Positions 1-21,134 of a DNA stretch of 64,000 bases are shown here, piece by piece. A model generated the notes under the pieces. It was not told the DNA's origin. It worked only from the letters and a program-made list of their open reading frames with translations, and ran no database searches. This stretch comes from Rhabditoides inermis (lineage: Eukaryota > Nematoda > Chromadorea > Rhabditida > Rhabditidae). A program made the position numbers and the translations under genes. Every line of letters begins with the position of its first letter. Position 1 is the first letter of the stretch. The stretch spans positions 923,501-987,500 of the forward strand of contig CAWZYM010000301.1 in the NCBI GenBank assembly GCA_963966185.1, in the 5' to 3' direction.

Positions 1-2335
1 CGCCATTCCGCCCTTTCCACTCCCATATGAATGAATATGGAGTCAGGAGTCAGCAGCTGGTATAATGCTATTGGCTATTCGGGATGTGGGAAGATTCCTA
101 TGGCCCACCCGGCAGGCGAGCCCTTCTCGCTTCACTGAACTCGCAGCAAACACCGTGAAACCCTGATGAAACGCAGTCTTTGACCGAGTCTTTGATGGCC
201 TACAGTGACGGCGGATTGGGCGTACGAGTCTCGTTTCCAACATGTGGAAACTGCGACAACAGTGTGTGGATACAAAGAGGGTATGACGAATTGAGGAAGA
301 CAACGGCGCGAGTAGTCTCGCCGAGGCAAAACAGCTACCCATTCTCTCAAACCCTCGTCTTTTGTCGCCCGTGCCGCTCCGGAAAATAGCTTCTCGTCGG
401 GTTTCCTTTTGTCCCATTTGAAAAGAATTGCGGGATCACAAATCATAGAACTTTATTACCCGGAAGTGACCTTATTCATATATTACAAAGATGCGAGTGG
501 TCTTATCATCATCTACACTATTTGCTCTCGTTGGATTCACTCCTCCTCACTTCTCCTTGGGAGTGACGTTGGAAGGCGAATAGGCCGATCCGAGCTCCGC
601 GCACTGCTTCAGAATCCTGAAAATTTGCATAATCACGCCTAATCATTCGTTCGGTGAATGCATAATTATTGCACACTTGCAACATGTCCGCCATTGGTAC
701 ACGCCTAGAGAAATTATGTGCGATTGGCGACGCGCTAACGCCGATATTTTGAATAATCCGTCTATTTGTAGCCGGAGTGAAATCATGTCTGAGACTGCGG
801 GGGATTATGTTGCATGCGTAACACATTACTAAGACTATGCGGCATTTGAATTTACCGCGTCACAGTAATTATTATATAGTAGCCCGTAAATGCCTTTGTT
901 TTCGAAAACCGGGTTTGATACGCGGATAAGAGATATTGCCATATAATACTAGGATCTTATAGGGATGAACTTACGGAAAGGAAGAAGAGGAATATCATTA
1001 TATCTATTTCCAGAGAAGCATATTCAATTCTAGTAGTTCCGACTCGGTGGAAACTCACGCACACACTTTGTCGTACGTTCACACTCTCACAAAAAGGGGA
1101 ATAATAAAAAACATTCAATCCAAACAATGCAGGTTCTTAGTTTTCGGCTTGCAACATGGAACAACTAAAATGTCACAATAAGACTGATAGACAGCAAAAA
1201 ACCTATATGTACGCGAGCCTCACGCGGCATTATAAACTCAAAAAATGTCATATTTTCCATGTACAGTACCCCTCACCAGTCATAGTCGAGTGAGATGAGA
1301 ACGAGGCCGACAATGACGATAGCGTAGTTGAAGTTGTACAACTGAAAGAGGGAATTCTACATTCTATGATTGAATGCTAGGATAACATGGAAAGAATAAT
1401 TGATTGATTGCTGTGAGGTCCATTTCATTTAGTATGTAGTGATAGATTTAGTGATTCAGAGCAATTGATTGAGCTCAGTGAACACTAATACTCTTTCATA
1501 TCATCTAAAACTGGGATAATCACAAAATTTGACGCACGGATTGATGGTATTAAAAAAAGTTAGGAAAAAAAGTTAAGGATTAGATATATACCAATCGCAT
1601 ATAAGCGATACAGTTTGCAAATATATAGTGATCGGAATAAGTAAATTGTTTCACTTTTCATTTTCCCGTCCCGGCGAGCGGTTGCCTCTTCCCGCGCTCC
1701 CTCGAATGACTACTTGACGACAATGAAAGTCACCGCCGCCGCCGCTTGGATCTGAGGTTTCTTGGAGTATCGACTGATTCTCGAGTTGAGGCCGTTCACT
1801 GCGAGACGATAAGGCGACGCCAAATAAGCCTGTTGGAAGTGCACTAGTGGGCAAAGCGCGGATTCTCAATTGGAGGAAAAGAAGGTACAAAGCGAAAACG
1901 AATTGAAGAGCTACGGCGGCACCCGCGAGCGGAAGAGAAGTACGTCACTGTTATCGATCGATATCTGGAGCCGTTCACTGTGAGACGATAAGGAGGAGCC
2001 AAATAAGCCTGTTGGGAGTGCACATAGTCGGTAACTCGCGGATTTTCGGGTTTCGCAACATAATGGTGACAAATGGATCGACCGGGAGCAAGTATGCAAA
2101 TGGACGCGAGAAGTTCGAGAACGTTCGACGGTAGAGGCAACGTGGTCCATAAGGCTCACGCGTTCGAGAATGGATCAAGGCCGCATACTCATGGAAGAAA
2201 AAGAAGATTCTCTCAAAGATGCTACCCACCGGATGAGGCTTTGCTATAGGGAGCAATACCCTCCAATGACCCATCCGGGGACAAAACACTAAACCTTTGT
2301 ACATTCCGCCCCAAGTTTGTATTTTGTGTTTTGTG
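1..2335. other. No supported gene
   Basis: I see no exon chain with matched splice phases here. The open frames on both strands are short and overlap without family resemblance. The only structure I can support is a pair of direct repeats at 1791-1864 and 1970-2044, listed separately. Weakly expressed or single-exon genes of unknown family cannot be excluded. Confidence 0.5.
1791..2044. repeat. Two direct repeats of about 75 bp
   Basis: Copies at 1791-1864 and 1970-2044 share most bases, including the stretch CCAAATAAGCCTGTTGG, and both end in a CGCGGATT motif. Their starts are 179 bp apart. The unit could be a diverged tandem satellite or the remains of a duplicated regulatory block; nothing links it to a gene. 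Confidence 0.7.
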
Positions 2336-3001
2336 TTATGTCTGCACCTATGGATAAACCATTATTATTATTATTACCTTGCGGAGAGGGGGCCATATGT
2401 ATGGCCGATGCTGATAGACAGTAGAAGAGAAGTGCGAGAAGCCAGGGCCAACCTGCAGATAAACTGTAAATCGGTGACAACGACCAAACACAAAAGACTT
2501 CAATCCAATAAAGTTCATTCCAATTTATGTAGTATGGTTATGAGCCTATTCAAGAAATTACAGTAATTTGATACGCCGTGAAGTGGTAAACAGAGGTAAG
2601 CGGTAGAGACGAGGGAGGGCAACAACCAACATATAAACCACTTGGTAATGAGACTCGAGTGATGAGTGTATTGTGTATAAAACGTGAAACAAATAAGTTC
2701 AACAGTTCAACTCACCTTGCGGTCCGAGTAGTGGAATACACTCTTCTTCTCCTTGCGAATCCCGCCGAACATCGTGTACTGCTTCGTAGGATCGATCTAC
2801 ATCATGTATGTTATGTTTAAATATTATGTAGTCATATTCATAAAACAAACAAATTTCACCAAAAAACAAAAACAAATTACGAACCTCCTTCACACTGGTT
2901 CCGGCGGCTTCACTGGTCTGATTGGCGAGGTTGGAGCTGCTCGCATTCCAGCGAACGAGTATTGTTGATGAACATTTCGATTGAGCGCGTATAAGCAACA
3001 T
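2336..3001 (-). CDS. Small basic protein, probably mitochondrial
   Basis: Four exons on the minus strand, 2885-3001, 2716-2796, 2378-2452 and 2336-2347, join in phase 0 to give 94 residues. The N-terminus begins MLLIRAQSKCSS and is rich in basic, hydroxylated and hydrophobic residues without acids, as expected of a mitochondrial presequence. The body contains KQYTMFGGIRKEKKS and GPGFSHFSSTVYQHRPY. I do not recognise the family; a small respiratory-chain or mitoribosome-associated protein would fit but is a guess. The start lies about 370 bp from that of rpt-4 on the other strand. The last exon, only three codons plus stop, is the least certain part. Support is intact phase and protein-like composition, not homology. 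Confidence 0.55.
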
Positions 3002-3374
3002 AAATACAGTTTTATAGCAAAACTTGGAAAATATTTCAGCTGACTGCGGCGGTGTCAATAGCAACATGTACGAAAAAACTGAAACTTTCAATAGGTCCCA
3101 ATACGAATTCTTTGATACGGTTATTTTTCAAATGCGGGCTTTTGTGATGACAATAGAGCTTACCCCGCCCCCTCAACAACTGACTAGTCGGTTATACTGT
3201 ATTATTGTTGTTATTTGTTTATTTTCCCGTTTCTGCATTGAATATTTTTTGATATCCACTTTATGTTTTACTTTATCGTTCGCATCACCACTGGTGGTTG
3301 TTTGTTAGAACTGCGCGCTGCGAAGACTAGAACTGCGCATGTTTGATGCCAAATTCATGAAGATATTGTTGTAG
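3002..3374. promoter_or_regulatory. Shared divergent promoter region
   Basis: This 373-bp gap lies between the start codons of a minus-strand and a plus-strand gene, so it probably holds both promoters. The rpt-4 ATG follows directly on TTGTTGTAG, which looks like a 3' splice acceptor and therefore a trans-splice site. No clear TATA box is visible. Confidence 0.5.
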
Positions 3375-5612
<2,238 letters not shown>

Positions 5613-5877
5613 GCCCCGCCCCCTCAGACCACGCCCCTTTCACTCGCTATTCGTGTGGTACTCGTTTCCCTTCCATCCCGTGTGTATTGTGTACGCGTGT
5701 ATGTCGATGATTGTTCGACTGTGCTTTCTGCATTATTTGTACATGAATAAATTATTGAAATTGTTTGTTCAAGTGATGTGTTGAGAATGAGAGATGCGGT
5801 TGCGATTGCCCATGAATATTTTTATCAGAGTCTTATTCTCTTATTGATGAGTATGCGTATTTTTTTCCAATTTGAAG
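5613..5877 (+). other. Operon-like intercistronic region
   Basis: The rpt-4 stop is followed by AATAAA at 5746-5751, a short U-rich stretch, and then TTTTTTTCCAATTTGAAG directly before the next ATG at 5878. A poly(A) signal about 130 nt upstream of an acceptor-like site is the layout of nematode SL2 operons. This is inferred from spacing only. Confidence 0.5.
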
Positions 5878-6358
5878 ATGTTGCGCGACAGTGAGATGAT
5901 GGATCTGATGGCGCGACAGGGATACACGAGAGGGAAGGTACGGTGGGTGTTAGAATGACGGGATACTGTAGTATTCTCTGTCACACTGAGAAAGGTACTG
6001 TAGCGTGCATAAACTGTATGCCTTCAGATACGTGTTCTGAAGCGGGTGTTGATTCCGTCGTGGGATCAGAGAGAGACAGACGTGGCCAACCAGATACAGG
6101 TACTGTAGTTCTGTTCTCTTGATACTGTAATATTCTGTATGTGTTGGATTAGCGTATGAATTTCATTTGTTGCGAGCCACATATTGTATCCGTATGAACT
6201 GGAAGATCGTGTTTTCGTGAATTTCTATTTACTCAGACATTTGTTTTTTTTTTCAGATTTTCCGTGCAGCGGGTGTGAGAGGGGAGGTACGGGTTCTGAG
6301 AAGAATTCCACTGGAGCAGTACCCAGTGGGCAAGAGGGTCATGAAGGAGCAGGACTGA
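5878..6358 (+). CDS. Small basic protein downstream of rpt-4
   Basis: Three exons, 5878-5937, 6028-6099 and 6257-6358, give a 77-aa basic protein beginning MLRDSEMMDLMARQG and ending KRVMKEQD. Two similar short segments, IRVLKRVLIPSW and VRVLRRIPLEQY, may be paired beta strands of a small nucleic-acid-binding fold, but that is speculation. Both introns have GT-AG ends and are studded with TACTGTA motifs. The start sits directly after an acceptor-like sequence, so the gene is probably the second member of an operon with rpt-4. A poly(A) signal is at 6481-6486. I recognise no family. Confidence 0.55.
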
Positions 6359-6516
6359 GGAGAAGGAGGAGGAGGAGCAGTTTGTATGTGTTGTCTTTTG
6401 CCACTAACATTTTGTACGGATTCCGCTAACGTAATCCTCTTGTTATGAGCCGATCTCATATTGTGAATATCGAAGTTTTAAATAAAGGACTGTTGAGATT
6501 TTTTTCTTCATAATTA

Positions 6517-6540
6517 GAGAGGGCGCGCCAGCGCCCTCTC
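6517..6540. repeat. GC-rich palindrome, also present at 54044-54066
   Basis: GAGAGGGCGC is followed at once by its reverse complement, separated by a few bases. A near-identical copy lies at 54044-54066, and both copies are preceded by an A-rich stretch ending in ATTA or AATTA. A hairpin repeated 47.5 kb apart suggests the end of a dispersed element rather than a local terminator. Confidence 0.7.
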
Positions 6541-6912
6541 GTTTGTACTGGATGTCCCCGCGCGCTAGAATGCTCAAAAACGATTTTCCCGGATGAAGCA
6601 CTTTTCCTCATTTTGAAGTGATTTCCACTGTTACATTGCATTTACATCTCTATTCGATAGAGTTATAGAAAGTTGTATTGAGTTTGATTGAATTTGAAGC
6701 GAGATACGGAGAGTCCGCTTTCGAGTGCGGATTGAGATTGGTGTCGGGCGGGCGGGCGTCGGACAATCGCTTTCGCCCCGCCCCCTCTGTGTGTGAGTGT
6801 AAGAGAGAGAGAGAGAGATAGGCGAATAGCGGGTGCGCGTCGGTATCCTCGCAGCGAATCGCGAACGTGTATGAAAATGTAATTTTGTGAAACAAAACTT
6901 AAGAAAAGGGCA

Positions 6913-7249
6913 GATATTATCTTTCAAAAGTACTTCCAAGTAAAAGTAGTTGGTTTGTACTGTTGTCTCAGTTGAGCAAAAGGACTGACATGTTTTCAAT
7001 GGAGACATGTGCAAACAGGCTCTCAGCATTATTCGACGTGTTATGTTACAACAGAAGTTGTGCTTTTAGATAATAACTGCATAACTTCGTAAACGCGTTC
7101 ATTATAATATGGCCGCTTTGCACTGGTATGAGAGAGAGAGAGCCTGTTGGCACATGTCTCCATTGAAAACATGTCAGTCCTTTTGCTCAACTGAGACAAC
7201 AGTACAAACCAACTACTTTTACTTGGAAGTACTTTTGAAAGATAATATC
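6913..7249. mobile_element. Foldback element with ~112-bp inverted arms
   Basis: Arms 6913-7024 and 7136-7249 are almost perfect reverse complements around a 111-bp loop. The outer end reads GATATTATCTTTCAAAAGTA. The element at 56595-57084 has nearly the same outer end. There is no coding capacity, so this is a non-autonomous foldback or MITE-type element. A transcript through it would form a hairpin of more than 110 bp. Confidence 0.85.
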
Positions 7250-7353
7250 ATATTATGGAGAACCACGTTTTGGAAAAATACACGAGAAAGAGGGGATGAT
7301 ACAGTGTGTTCCAGAATTGCAGCAGTGGCCAGTATTGCGAACAAAGTGGAGGT

Positions 7354-7391
<38 letters not shown>

Positions 7392-7400
7392 TCTCTCTCC

Positions 7401-7470
<70 letters not shown>
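7354..7470. repeat. (CT)n microsatellite
   Basis: About 117 bp of nearly pure CT with a few extra C or T interruptions. The serine/leucine-rich frames and their complements across it are artefacts of the repeat. Confidence 0.95.
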
Positions 7471-7472
<2 letters not shown>

Positions 7473-7592
7473 CAATGCATTGTTAACTCATTACACATGA
7501 CATGATGCTGATTTCTATGTAGATTGTCCCCGCCCACTTACCCACAGAAGTTGGTGGTATCAGCTGAAGTACGGTAGGGATACTGTTACTAT

Positions 7593-8240
7593 GTACACTT
7601 TTTTGGAAAAAGCTAATGATCTGAATTTTTCACAATAGTTGTATCACATGTGTGCCGACGTCTCCACAGAGCCCGATTTTTCATTTTCGATTTTGTTGAG
7701 CGGCAATTTCAGTTCATTCAGTTGTATGCTTTTATGAAGTAGCTCACAACTCAGAAACAAAAAGAGATTTGTGGCTCAAATTTTCACAGAAACTAACTAA
7801 TTCATATCCAACGAGATTTGCGAATACCTGCACACTGTAACTTTTCTCATAGACTTGTTGTAGAGCTCTATCTGATTTGAGCTTTTTAGTTAGGTACACT
7901 TTTTTCGGCGGAGGAAAGAGCTAGAGATATGAAATTTTCACAGTAGACGTTGCTCATGTAGGTCAAGGACCCCACAGAGCCCGATTTTTGATTTAATTGT
8001 TCGGCGAGCCGCAATTTCGGTCATCACAATAGCATGATTTCACAAAGTAGCTCATAACACAATAACGAAAAAAGATGTAATCTCAAATTTTCACAACAAT
8101 TGACCCTTCCATACTCGAAGAGATGTGTGAAAACTAGAATGCCGTAACTATTTTCGTTTTCTTGTGATTGAGCACTATGTGCACAAGCATTTCAGTTAGG
8201 TACACTTTTTTCGGCGATGGATAGAGCTAGAGAGATGGGG
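7593..8240. repeat. Diverged tandem repeat, ~300-bp period
   Basis: Landmark GTACACTTTTTT recurs at 7593, 7894 and 8200, that is with periods of 301 and 306 bp. Between landmarks the same order of motifs repeats: ATTTTCACA, CCACAGAGCCCGATTTTT, GCAATTTC, AGTAGCTCA and TCAAATTTTCACA. Two full units and the start of a third are visible. No gene is associated. Confidence 0.85.
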
Positions 8241-8848
8241 CTTTGACAGTGACAGCCTTACAGCAACATGGGAGATTCTCGAGGGTGGCGGCAGTCGACG
8301 GTGGTCCGGTTTGCAGGGCGGTTCAAACGTTCGTTGACTTCGTAGGACTACCGTATCGTAAACGGGGAACGACATCTGTATCTCGTGGTAGCCTTTGATT
8401 TCCTGTGAATTGTGTTTCGATCAATATTGTACCTTTTCACCATAAAGGGGTATGTCAGATGTCAGAGAGGTCGTCATATGGTCTGTCGCACTACTGAATG
8501 AATGAGGACTGGAAACGAAGGTGGATAAGAAGCATGATTAGGAGCAGGGAGTAAGGGTAAGAGAATGAGAGGGTGGAGAAAAGAGAAGCGGGCAAGGAGC
8601 ACATGCTCCGTATTTCCCGCTGACACATCGCATTTGTATGGATTCCACTTAAGCCATTACCATTACCCTATTTCTCGAGAGTGTTTTCCCATACCTCCTC
8701 TCCTTTTCACGAAAACAGTGTGTATTATTGTGGAATAACGTTGCTGAGAAAATGGATTGGAGTGTATGTGTACCTGCCCTGAAGGGTTGTGGGGCGTGTT
8801 TCCGGCGGTCATTATATGGAGTGAAGAGAGAAAGAGGGGGAGAGAGAA

Positions 8849-8906
<58 letters not shown>

Positions 8907-9992
8907 GAGATATAGCTAGGGTCCGCATAGCTATCCCCTTTCTACCTCCACTAATCATAGCCCCGCCACTCTCTTATTTCGTATTGCGCAGGGTAAACGT
9001 ACTCGCGGTGAGCGATCTATACACCAATTAAGAGTGTCGAATCTCGAGAATGTTTTCTTACTTCCTCTACTTGTCACCAAAACGGTGTGTCTCCCCTTTT
9101 TGAGGGTTTGTATTTGTGTGAGAAGGAATTGTTGACAAGTAAGTGAGGTGAGAGTGAGTGAGAGAACTTGGCTGTGACCTCAACCGATCATAATTCGAGT
9201 CTCTCGAGGAGGAAAGCTGTTTTCGAATGAGTCGGTGTGCCAGTGGAGTGACGTCTGCGCTCTCTCGCTCCACCACACTACCTCGTTTCTATCGTGCCTG
9301 TGCCTCTTCTCTCTCTGCACTCTCTCCTCGCCTCTCTCACTTCCGGCGGGAAGGCGGCGGGGCGTTTGAGCGGGCATTGTTGAATCGGCCCGGCTGCTAT
9401 TCTCCCCCTACTGCCATATTCCATCTTTCGACACAACCTCTCTATTCAGTGTGGCAACAATACGTGTTGAGTCGCGCTGCCTTTTGTGTGTTGTGTATTT
9501 GTGAACTGGCGTTGAAATGCGCTCATGATGTGTCATGAGTAGTTGCTGAATAGGTTTTGAGGTGTGGGTATGCGATCCGTGTGATTCATCGATTTCATTT
9601 GCTTCCGTCAAGTGGCATGTTTGTGATAGGGCGACGGCCGCGCGACGCGTGAGTAAAATTTTGATCGCGAGTCCTTCTGGAAGCAAACACACTAGGCGGC
9701 GCGAGATTCCTAGTCTCCCTCTCTCTTCCTCTATCTCTATACCTCTGCCTGGCACAAGCGGACCCTTTCCACTAGGGCAAAACAAACATGCTGTATGTGG
9801 GAGGGAGGGTTGTTTGTAGGATTGCCTCCTTTTTTGGGCGCGCTCATTCCGATCTCTGCACTCGCTGTACTCTTTTCGACCTCGATATGTTTTCCGAGCA
9901 GTTTCGCGGTTTGCCGAATGATTAATACACTATACACGGTACTTGGCGTTGTAGGGTGTCTCTCTCTCTCTCCTTCTCATTCCTGTGACGTG
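8241..9992. other. Gene-poor stretch upstream of the DOMON gene
   Basis: I find no exon chain. It contains a GA-rich microsatellite at about 8824-8909 and pyrimidine-rich DNA before the start codon at 9993. The promoter of the downstream gene is presumably within the last few hundred bases, but no TATA box stands out. Confidence 0.5.
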
Positions 9993-17104
<7,112 letters not shown>

Positions 17105-17991
17105 GAGAGAGAGAGAATGATCTGAATTTGTTTCACATTTCCATGGGTTTCCGCAGTATGTCGTTTCGATTCGAAGAGTATTATCGGAGGCACTCATTTG
17201 TATTTACCTGAATGTTTTATGGAATGTTTCATGTTGCTCACCTGTGAATAAAGTTTTATTGAATGTTAGATAGTTTGGAAGGAGTGATATTCTTTACACA
17301 GTCGGTTCGGACTGATTGTAAGTCTCACATGATCTTTATTCTCCTCGCACAGCCTATTCCCATGTGTGAAGGACCTCTCAGAAAAACTACTGCATCGACC
17401 GGACCCAAACGTTTCATGCGATGCACTCGAATGAGAAGGTAGCCTTCTGTGTTCTTTGTATCATGAAGCATTCATACATCGCAATTAGAATAATTTATAC
17501 AATATCAATCAAACAATTATACAAAATGTGCATCAGTCAGTCCAGTTCGCACTCTTCTTTTTCCGCTTGTACACGGTAACCCACTCTTCTCCGCGAGGGG
17601 GTAGAGTAATGTTTGGAAAATATGCGGCGAGATGGTTGCCGTACCTCGAACCGGGGGGATACCCTATACGCCAGTAAAAAACTTTCCAAATAAGTTTAAT
17701 TATAATAGGATGCGTGAAAGAGTATGCGTGAAATGGACTAATCCACTTTTCGCAGCGGATGATGCGACTCTCACTGGCTGACCCTCTCCCCCCCCTCAAG
17801 ATTAGGGTATTGAGGCATACCGGCTGAATCATTCAAAACATTTTGCATCCTAATCCTATTTTACCTGCCGTTTTCCAGACGCGACTGCAGCGTAAAAGGC
17901 GGCGGACGCGTCATTCGAGAAACAGAGAGACCGCGCTCTTCGACTGACCGCCCACTGACTCCACACGCCCCGCCTCCACAAGTCCCGCCCC
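17105..17991. other. Intergenic region with a dispersed repeat
   Basis: Holds the 3' end of the DOMON/b561 transcript and then no recognisable exon chain. Bases 17619-17668 resemble 57315-57364 (shared GCGAGATGG, GCCGTACC and GATACCCTATA), so part of this stretch is a dispersed repeat. The last 100 bp before the cyclin start codon are GC-rich and probably its 5' region. Confidence 0.55.
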
Positions 17992-19269
17992 ATGGCCACA
18001 CAGCAGATGCGCGACGACGCCGTCGGCGTGGATGACGTGCCGCAGAAGACGTCGCTGGTGGCAGCTATGAACAGACTCGCCCTCGCCCCCAAGAATGTCT
18101 TCAACAACAACGCGCAGAACGTGCCGAGAGTGTTCAAGCCGTTCCCGACTCTCAAACCCCACCCTGCTCCTTTTATCATCCCCCGACCCATTGCTCGACC
18201 CGTCAAGAGAATCGCCCCACTCCCCGTCGATGACCCGCCCAGGAAGGTATACGGTACATTACAGTAACTCGGATAACATACAGTAATCCAGACTCTACCG
18301 CCAGTGGTGGATCCGCATCGGGTGGTGACGTGCAGCGATGTGTCGGCAGACGTGTTCCAGTACCTGTTACAGGTGAGAGAGGGAGAGAGGGAGAGGGAGA
18401 GGGAGAGGGGGGGGAGAAAGAGGGAGGGAGAGAGTGAGAAAGAGAGAGAGATCATTCTTATTTAGAGGGAGAAGCTGACGAACGTGCCAGAGGGCTATCT
18501 CGGCGACGAGAGAGGCGTGAGCAGCAAGAACCGCGTCGTGCTCATCGACTGGCTCGTCCAAGTACTGTAGCTACCGTATCCAATCTTCCCAGCTACTGTA
18601 ATCTACCGTACCCCGGCAGGTGCACGATCGTTTTCATCTTCTCGCCGAGACGCTGCACCTCTGCGTCCATCTCGTCGACTCGTACGTCTCCAAGAACCAG
18701 GTCGCCAAGGCGGAGCTGCAGCTGGTAGGCCACGCCCACTGAGGCCACGCCCCATGTTGCAGGTGGGCATCGTGTCGCTGTTGGTGGCGGCCAAGTACGA
18801 GGAGCAGTTCGCCCCGGAGATCGGGGACATTGTGTTCATCACAGACGGCACATACACAAGGGAGCAGATCATGGAGATGGAGGTCAAGGTGAGCGGGAAT
18901 ACCTATCCTGACAACTACTCACACTTTCGGGATGACCACATCCTTCCACATCCAGATTCCTTCCTCCACAATCTTCCAGATTCCTCCCAGATCCTCTCCC
19001 TTGCAGATACTCCATTCTGTCTCATGGGATCTCTCCCGCCCCGCATCTATTACTATGCTGCGTCTGCTGGAGAGACAGCTCGGAGTCTCCGTCCAGATTC
19101 ACACACTCGCACGCTACTTTGGAGAGGTACGGAGTACTGTACTCTATACTATACCTACTGTACCTACCGTATTCAGGTGGCGATTCTCGAGTACACTATG
19201 GCCCACATGTCACCCAGTCATATTGCCGCCGCCTCACTCGTTCTCGCATCACATCTCACGGTATGTAGA

Positions 19270-19309
<40 letters not shown>

Positions 19310-19445
19310 GAAAAGAGGGAGAGAGGGAAAGATAACATATTTCAGGACGGTTCTGTGTGCGCTGAATCTGCCTGCTCTGCAATCGGTATCACTACTGATG
19401 AGCTGAACCACGTGGGCAAAGGTCTCGCTCTCTCTGTTCTCAAGG

Positions 19446-19486
<41 letters not shown>

Positions 19487-19627
19487 CTCCTCCCTCCCTC
19501 TCTTCAGCTCCACCAGTCGGTCCGCCTGGTTGCCGTGCGAGTCAAGTACTCTTCCCCCAAGCTCCACTCGGTCTCCCGTTTCACTGCCGCGCAGTCTGCC
19601 AAGCTGAAGCTTCTCGCTGGCTACTAG
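17992..19627 (+). CDS. B-type cyclin
   Basis: A 359-aa mitotic cyclin that would activate Cdk1 and be destroyed through the APC/C. Exons: 17992-18253, 18305-18372, 18466-18561, 18620-18724, 18763-18888, 19007-19126, 19177-19260, 19346-19444 and 19508-19627. A destruction-box-like RLALAPKN lies at residues 28-35. The first cyclin fold carries NRVVLIDWLVQVHDRFHLL and AAKYEEQFAPEIGD; the second carries LARYFGEVAILEYTMAHM. EIGD and the RFHLL context favour a B-type over an A-type cyclin. The first donor could be 18246 instead of 18253, but only 18253 keeps phase. The intron 18725-18762 is just 38 nt. AATAAA at 19728-19733. Confidence 0.93.
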
Positions 19628-20430
19628 GCCCCCTTCCAACACTCCTTACAATTCTTACAACACACGATGTTTTCATGTGACTTTCTCTGTGACTGAATGA
19701 TTATTGATGCGATGATTAAACTATTTCAATAAACTTTTTTTTATATAATTCGTCGATACCTTTCCAAAAAATATAATTACAATTAGATCACTTGTGTGGA
19801 CCATTTACGGACCAATCATTCTGTTCTGGCCAACCAGAGAGACTGCGGCAACAGTGCGAAAGCTACTCACATACATACCTTTCAACACATATATGATCTA
19901 GAATTAATTACTAAATAATTATATTATGGTAACCAATTTCATTTTCAAATATGAAAGTTCAAAAAAAAATCTGGAGACAACTCGACTTTTCGACTAAGTG
20001 ACCATACCCGAACTTTGTTTGGACAATAATTTTTAATATAAATATATTTGTGGTAAAACATGCTTGTTGCATTTATAGATTATTAGTGAAGATGAAGGAA
20101 TATGGAATATGGATGAAGGAACAAGTTAATAAACGTAGGTATAAAGTTACGTCCAGTTATTATTTTTACCGGCGTAAAATTCCAAAGATAACTGCTCTCC
20201 GCTAGCGCGGCAGTAGAGCCCCACTGGCGCCCCACTCCAGCCCCACTAGCGGTTGTATGCGCGCTAGTGGCGTCCGACTGGGGCGCCAGTGCGGCAATTG
20301 GGGCGCTACTGGGGCACGACTGACGCGCTAGTATCATGGCGAGTCGCCTCGTTGGTAGCTCTCTCCGTGAATTTGGTGTTTTATTTTGTTTTCTTTTGTC
20401 AATTGGCTTCAATCCAAGGTCATTCTGATA
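19628..20430. other. Intergenic region, AT-rich then GC-rich
   Basis: AT-rich sequence with no exon chain runs to about 20160. It is followed by a GC-rich cluster at 20190-20340 that is listed separately. I see no gene. Confidence 0.5.
20190..20340. repeat. GC-rich cluster of GGGGCGC/GCGCCCC units
   Basis: Short units such as CCCCACTGGCGCC, GGGGCGCCAG and GGGGCGCTA recur in both orientations within 150 bp. A similar cluster at 22680-22830 begins with nearly the same words (ACTGCTCTCC then TAGCG). The two clusters bracket the damaged NOP14-like locus. Confidence 0.75.
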
Positions 20431-20625
20431 AGGCCTGTTTATAGTCTAGCTTTATTCAGCAATATTGCTCAATTCTGCATTATTTTTCGAGCTTTATTCT
20501 GCTTTATTGCGCAATATTGCAGTGGTAGAAGATACATATCGACTAGCAATATTGCTGTGGCAATATTGCAGAATAAAGCTGCAGCATGAAAAAAGCGACT
20601 ATAAAGCTCGACTATAAACAGGCCT
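20431..20625. mobile_element. MITE with AGGCCTGTTTATAG termini
   Basis: Terminal inverted repeats AGGCCTGTTTATAG (20431-20444) and CTATAAACAGGCCT (20612-20625) bound 195 bp. The similarity extends inward through AGCTTTAT. The interior is built from repeated GCAATATTG units and can fold on itself. There is no coding capacity. A target-site duplication is unclear, perhaps just TA. Confidence 0.8.
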
Positions 20626-20821
20626 TTATACTTTATTTTTGTACTCTTTGTAGGGGAACCATAACAAAACAATTCTTAAACAAACGATCGATTTGAAACA
20701 CCAAACAACACGATACATAGAAGATTATGATAACAAACAATGATATCATGAACAGGCTACATTGCAACAATATTACGTCGAGAAAATAACAACATTGGAC
20801 AGATGGCACAAGATTAAATTC

Positions 20822-21097
20822 TAGAAGATCCGAAACCATGTAGATGTTGATCTGGATGCGGCGGGAATCGGCAGTCGAGTAGTGGGTGAGTACGGTGATC
20901 ACGCTGCAAAGGATATAAATAAATAAATACTAAGCTCGCAGACCCAAAATCATACCCGGCTTGTTCCTCCCAGGAGCCAGCACCCAGCAGTCGTCGTCCT
21001 TGATGATCGGGAAGGACCTGCGAACGTCTATCCTGCAAAGAAATCATTACGAGAATATGAGTAAACGCATGTTTCAGTGCGCACTGTCGAACCAACG

Positions 21098-21134
<37 letters not shown>

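Noticed and set aside
7253..7537. Arg/Glu-rich and Ser/Leu-rich frames over CT microsatellites (also near 12200, 13800, 16200, 46750 and 59600)
   Set aside because: Dinucleotide repeats give open frames in several phases. They lie in introns or gaps and break real exon chains.
9227..9538. 103-codon plus-strand frame
   Set aside because: Composition is unlike the real proteins here, there are no splice partners, and it overlaps a minus-strand frame of equal quality.
17533..17832. 99-codon minus-strand frame
   Set aside because: It overlaps the dispersed repeat at 17619-17668, has no splice partners and resembles no family.
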